Of a stretch of 10,375 bases of DNA, positions 1 to 7,587 are shown one piece after another (position 1 is the stretch's first letter; every line of letters starts with the position of its first letter). The notes below the pieces were generated by a model. It saw nothing but the letters and a program-made list of their open reading frames with translations. It searched no databases and had not been told where the DNA came from. The stretch comes from DATKSG01 sp035531775. GTDB lineage: Bacteria > Actinomycetota > Acidimicrobiia > Acidimicrobiales > UBA8190. The position numbers were made by a program, and so were the translations under genes. The stretch spans positions 1 to 10,375 of the forward strand of contig DATKSG010000025.1 in NCBI GenBank assembly GCA_035531775.1, in the 5' to 3' direction.

Positions 1-18
1 GGCGCCCTCAGGGGCGCC
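1..18 (-). terminator. GC-rich hairpin at the end of the minus-strand gene
   Basis: A perfect 7-bp inverted repeat, GGCGCCC at 1-7 and GGGCGCC at 12-18, encloses the 4-nt loop TCAG at 8-11. Read on the minus strand, that loop contains the TGA stop codon (10-8) of the gene at 8-421. The position fits an intrinsic terminator or an RNA 3'-end stabiliser. The window ends at the base of the stem, so a following U-tract cannot be seen and the terminator call is an inference. Confidence 0.4.
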
Positions 19-421
19 CCTCGGCGCGTCCGGGATCAGGCCCGGCACCGCCTCCGGGACCAGGGCCGGGGGCCAGCTCGGGGGCCAGCTCGGCCCGGTC
101 GAGCACCGCTCGGGTCTCGGGGCCCATCCACGGCTCGAGACGGCGCAGGTCGTCGGGCGCCAGGGCGTCGAGGAAGGACCAGGCCACCAACTCCTCAGCC
201 GCCTCGGACTCTCGAGCCACCGCTTCGATGCATCCCATGAGCCGCTCGAGGACCGGTGCGTGGCGTTCGAGTGGCCCGGCCAGCTCGGCGGCGAACTCGG
301 CCAGGTCGCAGTAAGCGGCCGCCGCCCCCGGGTCGCCATCGGCCTCGTCCACCAGGTTCAGGTAGCGCTCGGCGAACTCGGGCACCGCCCGCAGCACTCT
401 GCTCACGTCGGGATCGATCAT
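8..421 (-). CDS. Small hypothetical protein, 137 aa
   Basis: Function unknown. The protein begins MIDPDVSRVL and is acidic and probably mostly helical over residues 1-113, with no signal peptide, membrane segment or catalytic motif that I can recognise. The tail from about residue 110 is low-complexity (Pro, Gly, Ala) and includes ELAP twice in a row, encoded by a perfect 12-bp tandem repeat at 68-91. The layout of an N-terminal PEF segment, a central CDLAEFAAEL helix and a later ELVAWSFLDAL segment loosely recalls DUF7674-type small proteins from memory; I would not rely on this. The ATG at 421 is chosen because a -10-like element sits 6 nt upstream, fitting a leaderless start. An in-frame ATG at 445 would add 8 residues (MLFQYLLC) but would lie upstream of that element. 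Neither start has a good Shine-Dalgarno. The gene is divergent from argC; nothing ties it to arginine metabolism except position. Confidence 0.6.
   Translation of the reverse strand: MIDPDVSRVLRAVPEFAERYLNLVDEADGDPGAAAAYCDLAEFAAELAGPLERHAPVLERLMGCIEAVARESEAAEELVAWSFLDALAPDDLRRLEPWMGPETRAVLDRAELAPELAPGPGPGGGAGPDPGRAEGRP
68..91. repeat. 12-bp perfect tandem repeat, two copies
   Basis: GGGGGCCAGCTC occurs at 68-79 and again at 80-91 without interruption. The unit length is a multiple of three, so the minus-strand gene simply encodes Glu-Leu-Ala-Pro twice in its low-complexity tail. Strand slippage could change the copy number without changing the frame. Confidence 0.8.
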
Positions 422-457
422 ACATAGAAGATACTGAAACAACATGAGATCGGGCAA
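421..457 (-). promoter_or_regulatory. Leaderless promoter of the minus-strand gene
   Basis: On the minus strand, TTGCCC (457-452) matches TTGACA at four of six positions. It is followed after 18 bp by TATCTT (433-428) as a -10 hexamer. Six bases separate the -10 from the ATG at 421, so the expected transcription start is the A of the ATG itself. No Shine-Dalgarno precedes the ATG, which agrees with a leaderless mRNA, a common arrangement in Actinobacteria. The hexamers are seen; the activity is inferred. Confidence 0.45.
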
Positions 458-472
458 GCCTTTTCCCGGTCC

Positions 473-506
473 TGTATGAATATGCGGAACGGTGTATAGT
501 CTTGCA
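473..506 (+). promoter_or_regulatory. Candidate tandem ARG boxes (ArgR operator)
   Basis: Two imperfect palindromes, TGTATGAATATGCG (473-486) and TGTATAGTCTTGCA (493-506), start exactly 20 bp apart, about two helical turns. Both begin TGTAT and end in an ATGC/TGCA-like half, resembling the AT-richer ARG boxes bound by ArgR hexamers. In known operators two boxes usually sit about 20-21 bp apart. The second covers the argC -10 element, so binding would block RNA polymerase. The repressor is encoded in this operon. Each half-site pair matches at only about three of five positions, so this is a moderate call resting on position, spacing and context. Confidence 0.4.
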
Positions 507-508
507 CC
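495..508 (+). promoter_or_regulatory. argC -10 element and near-leaderless start
   Basis: TATAGT at 495-500 is a good -10 hexamer. The predicted transcription start falls at about 506-509, so the argC ATG at 509 would begin at or within 3 nt of the mRNA 5' end. No Shine-Dalgarno lies upstream of the ATG. No convincing -35 is visible at 16-18 bp, so the promoter may be weak or depend on other contacts. It is the only promoter-like site I see ahead of the arg operon. Confidence 0.45.
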
Positions 509-1522
509 ATGCGGGTCGGGATAGCAGGGGCATCGGGCTTCGCCGGGGCAGAGCTGCTGCGCCTGGCCGCCGGGCACCCCGACATGGACGTGGTGGTGGC
601 CGGGGCCGACTCCCAGGCCGGCCGGCCGGTGGGGGAGCTGTACCGCTCCCTGGCGGCGGCTTACCCGGCGCTCGACTTCAGCCCGGCCGGCCCGTCGGAG
701 CTGCAGGGCCTCGACGTGGTCTTCCTGGCCCTTCCACACGGGGAGTCGCAGCAGTTGGCCCCGGATCTGGTGGACCGGGTGGGACTGCTCGTAGACCTGT
801 CGGCCGACTTCCGCCTGACGCAAAAAGAGGCCTACCCGCAGTGGTACGGGAGCGAGCACCTGGCGCCGGAGCTGCTCGGCCGCTTCGTCTACGGGTTGCC
901 CGAGCTCTTCGGACCGAACTTGGCCGGGGCGAGCCTGGTGGCTGCCCCGGGCTGCTACCCGACGGCGGCTGCTCTGGCCCTGGCCCCGCTGGTGCGCGGG
1001 GGACTGGTGAAAGACAGCGGCATCATCGTGGACGCCGCTAGCGGGGTGTCGGGGGCCGGTCGTCAACCGGCCGAACACACGCATTTCAATGTCGTGGACG
1101 AGGACTTCACCGCCTACGGCTTGTTCACCCACCGCCACACCCCGGAGATCGAGCAGGCCACCGGGGCGCAGGTGCTCTTCACCCCGCACCTGGCCCCTAT
1201 GAACCGCGGCATCCTGGCCACCTGTTACGCCCGGCCCACCCGGGACCTGTCCGACGCCGACCTGCGCCAGGCCCTGGACCAGGCGTACGACGGGCAGCCG
1301 TTCATGGTGGTTAGCGACCAGCCGCCATCGACCAAGGCCACCTTGGGGTCCAATGCCGCACATGTGAGCGCGCGGGTGGACCCCCGCACCGGCTGGGTGC
1401 TGTCCATGTGCGCGTTGGACAACCTGGGTAAGGGGGCGTCGGGGCAGGCCGTGCAGTGCATGAACCTGGCCCTCGGCCTGCCCGAGACCGAGGGGCTCAG
1501 CGCCGTGGGGGTGTACCCGTGA
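509..1522 (+). CDS. argC: N-acetyl-gamma-glutamyl-phosphate reductase ArgC (337 aa)
   Basis: ArgC reduces N-acetylglutamyl 5-phosphate with NADPH to N-acetylglutamate semialdehyde, the third step of arginine synthesis in the cytoplasm. The N-terminal dinucleotide-binding motif GIAGASGFAGAELLRL starts at residue 4. LALPHGES lies at 73-80, and the active-site segment APGCYPTAAA puts the catalytic cysteine at Cys149. VDAASGVSGAGR (174-185), the HRHTPEIEQ segment (208-216) holding the probable catalytic histidine, and PHLAPMNRGI (226-235) are all conserved family blocks. Length is normal (about 340-350 aa). The ATG is the first codon of the glycine-rich Rossmann strand, so no earlier start is plausible. 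It has no Shine-Dalgarno and is probably leaderless. It is the first gene of the arginine operon, and its TGA overlaps the argJ GTG. Confidence 0.97.
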   Translation: MRVGIAGASGFAGAELLRLAAGHPDMDVVVAGADSQAGRPVGELYRSLAAAYPALDFSPAGPSELQGLDVVFLALPHGESQQLAPDLVDRVGLLVDLSADFRLTQKEAYPQWYGSEHLAPELLGRFVYGLPELFGPNLAGASLVAAPGCYPTAAALALAPLVRGGLVKDSGIIVDAASGVSGAGRQPAEHTHFNVVDEDFTAYGLFTHRHTPEIEQATGAQVLFTPHLAPMNRGILATCYARPTRDLSDADLRQALDQAYDGQPFMVVSDQPPSTKATLGSNAAHVSARVDPRTGWVLSMCALDNLGKGASGQAVQCMNLALGLPETEGLSAVGVYP

Positions 1523-2691
1523 GCGTCATGGCGCCGCTCGGCTTCGAGGCCGCCGGCATCGCCTGCGGCATCAAGGCTTCAGGCGGGCTCGACCTTTCGC
1601 TGGTGACAACCGACGACGGCCTGGCCGTCCCCGCCGCCGGCGTCTTCACGGCCAACCGGGCCGCCGCCGCCCCGGTGCAGGTGAGCCGGGCCCATCTGGC
1701 CGCTTCGGCCGGCCTGGCTGCGGCGGTGGTTCTGTCGAGCGGCAACGCCAACGCCGCCACCGGGGCGAGCGGTCGGTCGCACGCCGAGCGCATGTGTGAA
1801 CTGGTGGGGGCGGGCCTGGGTGTGCCGGCGCACCACGTGTTGGTGGGCCAGACCGGGCTCATCGGCATCCCGCTGCCCATGGCGCCGCTCGAGTCCGGCA
1901 TCCCCCGGTTGCTGGCGGCGCGAGCGGGGGGCCCCGAGGCGGCCGTGGCGGCCGCCACCGCTCTCATGACCACCGACACCATCCGCAAAGAGGCAGTTGT
2001 CGACGGGGGCGGGTTCATGGTGGGGGCCATGGCCAAAGGGGCGGCCATGTTGGCGCCCAACATGGCCACCATGCTGGCGGTGCTGACCACCGACGCCGTG
2101 TGCGAGCCTGATGCCTTGGCCCGGGCGCTGGCGGTGGCCGTGGCCGGGAGCTTCAACGAGATGACAGTGGACGGCTGCACCTCCACCAACGACACGGTGC
2201 TGGTCCTGGCCGGCGGCCGCAGCGGGGTGTCGCCCGGTATCGAGACGCTGTCCGAAGCGCTCGGACAGGCATGTGCCTCGCTGGCCCGGGCCATGGCCGA
2301 GGACGCCGAAGGGGCTACCAAGGTGCTGCACGTGGTGGTCCGAAGAGCGGCCAGCGACGACGAGGCGCACCGGGGCGCCCGGCGGGTGGCCGAGTCGCTG
2401 CTCGTGAAGTGCTCGATCAACGGGGCCGATCCGTATTGGGGCCGGGTGGTGAGCGAGCTGGGCTCCGCCGGAGTGGACTTCGACATCGACCGGGTATCGG
2501 TGGCCTATGGGGACGTGGTGGTGTGTCGCGACGGCGTGGCCGTGGCCCACGACGCCCAGGCCGTCGAGCGTCACATGGCCGGCCGCCATATCGAGATCCG
2601 CTGCGACCTAGGTCTCGGGACCGGCGCCGGCGCCGCTCTTGGTACCGATCTCGGCCACGGGTACATCGACGAGAACCGGACCACCTCGTGA
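1519..2691 (+). CDS. argJ: Glutamate N-acetyltransferase / ornithine acetyltransferase ArgJ (390 aa)
   Basis: ArgJ transfers the acetyl group of N-acetylornithine to glutamate, giving ornithine and regenerating N-acetylglutamate. This makes the pathway cyclic. The protein is an Ntn-type enzyme that cleaves itself into alpha and beta chains. The cleavage motif KGAAMLAPNMATML is at 173-186, with the break expected between Ala183 and the nucleophile Thr184. The conserved SFNEMTVDGCTSTNDTVL segment (211-228) and the YWGR motif (306-309) are present. The C terminus (GYIDENRTTS) has the usual family form. The GTG at 1519 overlaps the argC stop (GTGA) and has a G-rich site (1507-1511) 7 nt upstream; the ATG at 1528 is an alternative three codons later. 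Whether the enzyme can also use acetyl-CoA (bifunctional ArgJ) cannot be read from the sequence, and no separate acetylglutamate synthase gene is in the window. Confidence 0.96.
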   Translation: MSVMAPLGFEAAGIACGIKASGGLDLSLVTTDDGLAVPAAGVFTANRAAAAPVQVSRAHLAASAGLAAAVVLSSGNANAATGASGRSHAERMCELVGAGLGVPAHHVLVGQTGLIGIPLPMAPLESGIPRLLAARAGGPEAAVAAATALMTTDTIRKEAVVDGGGFMVGAMAKGAAMLAPNMATMLAVLTTDAVCEPDALARALAVAVAGSFNEMTVDGCTSTNDTVLVLAGGRSGVSPGIETLSEALGQACASLARAMAEDAEGATKVLHVVVRRAASDDEAHRGARRVAESLLVKCSINGADPYWGRVVSELGSAGVDFDIDRVSVAYGDVVVCRDGVAVAHDAQAVERHMAGRHIEIRCDLGLGTGAGAALGTDLGHGYIDENRTTS

Positions 2692-3638
2692 GCGCGGCCG
2701 TGACCCCTTCGAGTGAAGCGGCACCCGGTGACGCCCGATCGAATGACGCCGCGTCCAAGGCGTCGGTGTTGGTGGAGGCCCTGCCCTACATCCTGCGCTT
2801 CTGGGGCAAGGTGGTGGTGGTCAAGTACGGCGGCAACGCCTTGGCCGGGGCCGAGGGCGCGTCCGACACCGAGGCGCTGGCCAGCTTCGCCGAGGACATC
2901 GTGCTCATGCGCTCGGTGGGCATGCTGCCGGTGGTGGTCCACGGCGGAGGTCCGCAGATCGGCGACATGCTGGCCCGCCTGGGCAAGGTCACCGAATTCC
3001 GCGACGGCATGAGGGTGACCGACGCCGAGACGCTGGAGATCGCCCGCATGGTGTTGGTGGGCAAGGTGAACCGGCAGATCGTGTCGGCCGTGAACGTCCA
3101 CGGCGCCCTGGCCGTCGGGCTGTCAGGGGAGGACGCCAAGCTCATCACGGCCGTGGCCCGCCACGCCGAGCTGGGCTTCGTGGGCGACGTGGAAGTGGTG
3201 GCGCCCGAGATCCTCCAACGCCTGCTGGCCCAGGGCCTCATCCCGGTGGTGGCCACCATCGGGGCCGACGTCGCTGGGCAGGCCTACAACATCAACGCCG
3301 ATGCCGTGGCCGGCGCCGTGGGCGCGGCGCTGGGGGCCGAGAAGGTCGTCTTCCTCACCGACGTGGCCGGGCTGCGCGCCGACGCCGGGGATCCGGAGTC
3401 GCTGTTGCGCACCGTGTCGGTGGGTGCGCTCGAGTCCATGGTGGCTTCGGGGGCGGCCGCCGGCGGCATGGTGCCCAAGGCCGAAGCCTGCATCCGGGCC
3501 GTGCGCGGCGGGGTGCGCCGGGCCCACATCCTCGACGGCCGCGTGCCCCATGCCCTGCTGCTCGAGGTCTTCACCGATGAGGGGGTCGGCACCATGGTCC
3601 ACGACGACCTGGTTTTCGACAACCCGGTGGTCCCATGA
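2688..3638 (+). CDS. argB: Acetylglutamate kinase ArgB, arginine-sensitive type (316 aa)
   Basis: ArgB phosphorylates N-acetylglutamate with ATP, the second pathway step and the usual control point when ArgJ recycles acetyl groups. It is an amino-acid kinase fold protein. KYGGNA is at 46-51, VVHGGGPQI at 83-91, FRDGMRVTD at 104-112, the substrate-binding YNINADAVAGA at 200-210, and GGMVPKAEAC at 259-268. The C-terminal FTDEGVGTM block ends near 303. Residues about 26-40 (SVLVEALPYILRFWG) match the extra N-terminal helix that links dimers into arginine-inhibited hexamers, as known from the Pseudomonas and Thermotoga enzymes and absent from E. coli NAGK. Feedback inhibition is therefore likely. 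The first 24 residues are low-complexity and dispensable-looking. The GTG at 2688 overlaps the argJ stop (GTGA); a GTG at 2700 is possible. The Shine-Dalgarno is weak, suggesting translational coupling. Confidence 0.96.
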   Translation: MSAAVTPSSEAAPGDARSNDAASKASVLVEALPYILRFWGKVVVVKYGGNALAGAEGASDTEALASFAEDIVLMRSVGMLPVVVHGGGPQIGDMLARLGKVTEFRDGMRVTDAETLEIARMVLVGKVNRQIVSAVNVHGALAVGLSGEDAKLITAVARHAELGFVGDVEVVAPEILQRLLAQGLIPVVATIGADVAGQAYNINADAVAGAVGAALGAEKVVFLTDVAGLRADAGDPESLLRTVSVGALESMVASGAAAGGMVPKAEACIRAVRGGVRRAHILDGRVPHALLLEVFTDEGVGTMVHDDLVFDNPVVP

Positions 3639-4831
3639 CCGACGGTCGGGCGCCGCTCGGCGCGGTCGACCGTCGGTCGCTCATGCACACCTATCCGGAC
3701 CCGCCGGTCACCTTCACGCGGGGCGAGGGATCGTGGTTGTGGGACACCGACGGTCGGCGCTACCTCGACTTCCTGTCGGGGTTGGCCGTGACCTCGCTGG
3801 GCCATGCCCATCCGGCGGTGACGGCCGCCGTGTCGGAGCAGGCCGCCACCTTGGTGCACGTGTCCAATCTCTTCGGCAACGTGGTCGCTCCCGAGGTGGC
3901 CGCCACCATCGACCGCCTGGTGGGCGACGGCACGCCGGCGGGGGGACAGGTCTTCTTCGCCAATTCCGGCGCCGAGGCCAACGAGTGCGCCCTGAAGCTG
4001 GCCCGCAAGTGGGCCGGGGCCGGGCGCTACATCGTGGTCAGCACATGGGACTCCTTCCACGGTCGCACCCTGGCCACCTTGCACGCCACCGGTCAGCCGG
4101 CCAAGCACGCGCCCTTCGCCCCCCTGCCCGACGGCTTCGTCCATGTCCCCTACGACGACATGGCCGCCTTGGAGGCCCAGTGCGACCCGACCCGGGTGGC
4201 GGCGGTGCTGGTGGAGCCGGTGCAGGGTGAGGCCGGCGTCATCGTGCCGTCGTCGGACTACCTGGGCGCGCTCCGCCAGCTGTGCACCGAGCGCGACATC
4301 CTCCTCATGGTGGACGAGGTCCAGACCGGGCTCGGGCGCACCGGTCGGTGGTTCGGCTTCCAGCACACCGGCATCGAGCCCGATGTCGTCACCTTGGCCA
4401 AGGCTCTCGGCAACGGCGTGCCCATCGGGGCCTGCTGGGCCCGCTCCGAGGTGGCGGCCGCCTTCGGCCCCGGCGACCATGCCACCACCTTCGGGGGCCA
4501 ACCGCTGGCCGCCTCGGCGGCCCGGGCCACCTTGGCTGTCATGGAGGACGTCGATGTGCCGGCCCTGGCCCGCCGGGCCGGGTCGCTGCTGCGGGCCGGG
4601 CTCGAAGTCCTTCCCGGGGTGAGCTCGGTGCGCGGCCAGGGCCTGCTGCTCGCTGCTGTCCTCGATACACCCGTCGCCGCCGACGTGGTGGCCCGGGCTC
4701 TGAGCGCAGGCCTGGTCGTGAACGCCCCCCGGGCCGATACCGTGCGCCTGGCCCCCTCGCTGCTCGTCTCCGATGCCGAGATCGAACAGGCTCTGTCCAT
4801 GTTGGGCGCCGCCCTCGGAGCGCAGCGGTGA
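3635..4831 (+). CDS. argD: Acetylornithine aminotransferase ArgD (398 aa)
   Basis: ArgD is a class-III, PLP-dependent aminotransferase that converts N-acetylglutamate semialdehyde and glutamate to N-acetylornithine and 2-oxoglutarate. Family blocks appear in order: LDFLSGLAVTSLGHAHP (44-60), the phosphate-binding FFANSGAEANE (107-117), VEPVQGEAGV (193-202), VDEVQTGLGRTG (226-237) with Asp227 contacting the PLP ring nitrogen, TLAKALGNGVPIGA (253-266) with Lys256 as the Schiff-base lysine, and HATTFGGQPLA (282-292). Length is typical. Related aminotransferases can also serve lysine synthesis (succinyldiaminopimelate), but the operon position makes arginine synthesis the main role. The ATG at 3635 overlaps the argB TGA (ATGA). 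Only a GGTGG 4 nt upstream could act as a ribosome site, so coupling to argB is likely. Confidence 0.96.
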   Translation: MTDGRAPLGAVDRRSLMHTYPDPPVTFTRGEGSWLWDTDGRRYLDFLSGLAVTSLGHAHPAVTAAVSEQAATLVHVSNLFGNVVAPEVAATIDRLVGDGTPAGGQVFFANSGAEANECALKLARKWAGAGRYIVVSTWDSFHGRTLATLHATGQPAKHAPFAPLPDGFVHVPYDDMAALEAQCDPTRVAAVLVEPVQGEAGVIVPSSDYLGALRQLCTERDILLMVDEVQTGLGRTGRWFGFQHTGIEPDVVTLAKALGNGVPIGACWARSEVAAAFGPGDHATTFGGQPLAASAARATLAVMEDVDVPALARRAGSLLRAGLEVLPGVSSVRGQGLLLAAVLDTPVAADVVARALSAGLVVNAPRADTVRLAPSLLVSDAEIEQALSMLGAALGAQR

Positions 4832-5817
4832 GAGCGACGCGTCACTTCCTCGACCTCGACGACCTGTCGTGTGCCGAGCTCGAGGCCGTCCTGCGGCGGG
4901 CCGAAGCCCCGGCGGCAAACCTCGAGCCCGTGTTGGCCGGCCGGGGGGCCGCCCTGGTGTTCGAAAAGCCCTCAGCCCGGACGCGCAACTCCACCGAAAT
5001 GGCCGTGGTGGCCCTAGGCGGCCACCCCGTCTACATCCAGGGCGTCGAGGTAGGCATCGACGAGCGCGAGACGGCCGAGGATGTCGCTCGCACGTTGGCC
5101 TGTTACCACGCCGTGGTGTGCGCCCGGGTATTCGACCATGGCGTGCTGCACCGCATGGCCGGCGCCATCGACGCCGCCGTTGCCGGTGCCGCCGCCACCG
5201 ACGCCGCCGGCCCCGACGACGGCATCGGGGTGAAGTCGTCGCCGGTGGTCAACCTGCTGTCGGACGCCGCCCACCCCTGCCAGGCCCTGGCCGACCTCCT
5301 CACCTTGCGGCAGGTGTTCGGCCCGCTCGAAGGGCGCAGCCTCGCCTATGTGGGAGATGCCAACAACGTGTGGCGGTCGCTGGCCAAGGCGGCGGCCATG
5401 GTTGGGATGCGCCTGCGCACGGCCTGCCCCGAGGGGTACGGGCCCGAGGCCGACGACCTCGCCGCCCTGGCCGCCCTGGGACTCGACATCGAGGTGACCG
5501 ACGATCCGGTGGAAGCGGCCACCGGGGCCGATGCCCTCTACAGCGACGTGTGGACCTCCATGGGACAGGAGGAGGAGGCCGAGCGGCGCCGGCTGGCCTT
5601 TGCCGGCTTCGCCATCGACGACACGCTGCTGTCGGCGGCGGCCCCCGGTGCTGTGGTGCTGCACTGCCTGCCGGCGCACCGCGGTGAGGAGATCACCGCC
5701 GAGGTCTTCGAGGGAGCTCACAGCGTGGTGTGGCGCCAGGCGGCCAACCGCCTGCACGCCATGCGCGGGCTGCTGTCGTGGTTGCTGTCGCCCGGTGACG
5801 AGGGGAGCCGGCCGTGA
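4828..5817 (+). CDS. argF: Ornithine carbamoyltransferase ArgF (329 aa), with variant motif and insertion
   Basis: ArgF condenses ornithine with carbamoyl phosphate to give citrulline. Diagnostic blocks are FEKPSARTRNSTE (45-57), LSDAAHPCQALADL (144-157), the GDANNV turn (176-181), the ornithine-binding SMGQE loop (244-248), and HCLPAHRGEE (279-288) with the catalytic Cys280. Together these exclude aspartate carbamoyltransferase. Two points stand out. The carbamoyl-phosphate loop reads SARTR instead of the usual STRTR (49-53), followed by N-S-T-E in place of the more common F-S-F-E. A stretch of about 22 extra residues, rich in Ala, Gly and Asp (about 112-138), lies before the conserved PVVNLLSD strand, compared with the mycobacterial enzyme as I remember it. 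The GTG at 4828 overlaps the argD stop and has GGAG at 4817-4820. Confidence 0.94.
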   Translation: MRATRHFLDLDDLSCAELEAVLRRAEAPAANLEPVLAGRGAALVFEKPSARTRNSTEMAVVALGGHPVYIQGVEVGIDERETAEDVARTLACYHAVVCARVFDHGVLHRMAGAIDAAVAGAAATDAAGPDDGIGVKSSPVVNLLSDAAHPCQALADLLTLRQVFGPLEGRSLAYVGDANNVWRSLAKAAAMVGMRLRTACPEGYGPEADDLAALAALGLDIEVTDDPVEAATGADALYSDVWTSMGQEEEAERRRLAFAGFAIDDTLLSAAAPGAVVLHCLPAHRGEEITAEVFEGAHSVVWRQAANRLHAMRGLLSWLLSPGDEGSRP

Positions 5818-6311
5818 CGGTGCGCGCCGGGGGCAAGACCCAGCGCCAGCACCGCATCGTGCGCATGCTCGAGACCCGCACGGTCTCGAGCCAGGCCCAA
5901 CTGGTGGAACTCCTGGCCGCCGAAGGGTTCGACGCCACCCAGACCACGGTGTCGCGCGATCTCGAGGAGCTCGGTGCGCTCAAGGTGCGCGTCCCTGGCG
6001 GCGAGACCGTGTACGCCCTGCCCGAGCTGCCGGTGCACCAGGTGGCCCCCGAGGACCACCTGCGCCGGGTCATGGGGGAGTGGGTGGCCGAGGTGGCCCA
6101 CTCGGGGAACCTGGTGGTGCTGCGCACTCCGCCCGGCTCGGCCCACGTGGTCGGGTCGGCCCTCGACCGCAGCGGATTCGACGGCGTGGTCGGCACGGTG
6201 GCCGGCGACGACACGGTGCTCGTGGTGGCGGCCGAGGACATCGGCGGGGCCGCCATGGCCCGGCGCCTGGCCGAAGTGGCGGGCATCCACGGCGAAGGGC
6301 GATCCTCATGA
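5814..6311 (+). CDS. argR: Arginine repressor ArgR (165 aa)
   Basis: ArgR is a hexameric DNA-binding protein that senses arginine and binds ARG boxes, normally repressing arginine synthesis. The N-terminal winged helix-turn-helix spans about residues 8-70. Its recognition helix falls in ATQTTVSRDLEELGALKV (41-58), including the conserved Ser-Arg-Asp. The C-terminal oligomerisation domain (about 95-160) carries GTVAGDDTVLVV (127-138), the hallmark segment in which the paired aspartates (132-133) bind arginine between trimers. Length fits the family (150-170 aa). The GTG at 5814 overlaps the argF TGA and has AGGGGAG (5801-5807) 6 nt upstream, one of the best ribosome sites in the operon. Being inside the operon it probably represses, it should autoregulate through the argC operator; I see no separate argR promoter. 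Confidence 0.96.
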   Translation: MTVRAGGKTQRQHRIVRMLETRTVSSQAQLVELLAAEGFDATQTTVSRDLEELGALKVRVPGGETVYALPELPVHQVAPEDHLRRVMGEWVAEVAHSGNLVVLRTPPGSAHVVGSALDRSGFDGVVGTVAGDDTVLVVAAEDIGGAAMARRLAEVAGIHGEGRSS

Positions 6312-6348
6312 GCGGGCCGGACGAGCAGATGAAGAACGGAGCAAGGTG

Positions 6349-6349
<1 letters not shown>
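6308..6349 (+). CDS. Possible 13-aa coupling mini-ORF between argR and argG
   Basis: An ATG at 6308 overlaps the argR stop in the ATGA form. It opens a frame of 13 codons (MSGPDEQMKNGAR) that closes with TGA at 6347-6349. That TGA overlaps the argG ATG by one base (TGATG). AAGGG at 6295-6299, 8 nt upstream, could serve as its ribosome site. The frame therefore fills exactly the one place where adjacent arg genes do not touch. The peptide looks hydrophilic and has no recognisable domain. The simplest role is to carry ribosomes across the gap and keep translation coupled, but a frame this short can arise by chance, and argG has its own GGAG at 6338-6341. Confidence 0.35.

Positions 6350-7583
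<1,234 letters not shown>

Positions 7584-7587
<4 letters not shown>

Noticed and set aside
422..1363. Upstream extension of the minus-strand gene into argC, giving 451 codons
   Set aside because: The extra part lies antisense to argC and has shadow-type composition. A promoter-like element and a natural start occur at 421.
1456..1518. Earlier in-frame GTG/ATG-type starts for argJ inside argC
   Set aside because: They would add about 21 Arg/Pro-rich residues with no match to ArgJ. The GTG at 1519 fits the overlap pattern of the operon and the family length.
3284..4918. Long open frame of 544 codons on the minus strand opposite argB/argD/argF
   Set aside because: It is an antisense shadow of GC-rich coding DNA. 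Its product is a Gly/His/Arg/Gln-rich string without domains, while the plus strand carries well-recognised enzymes.
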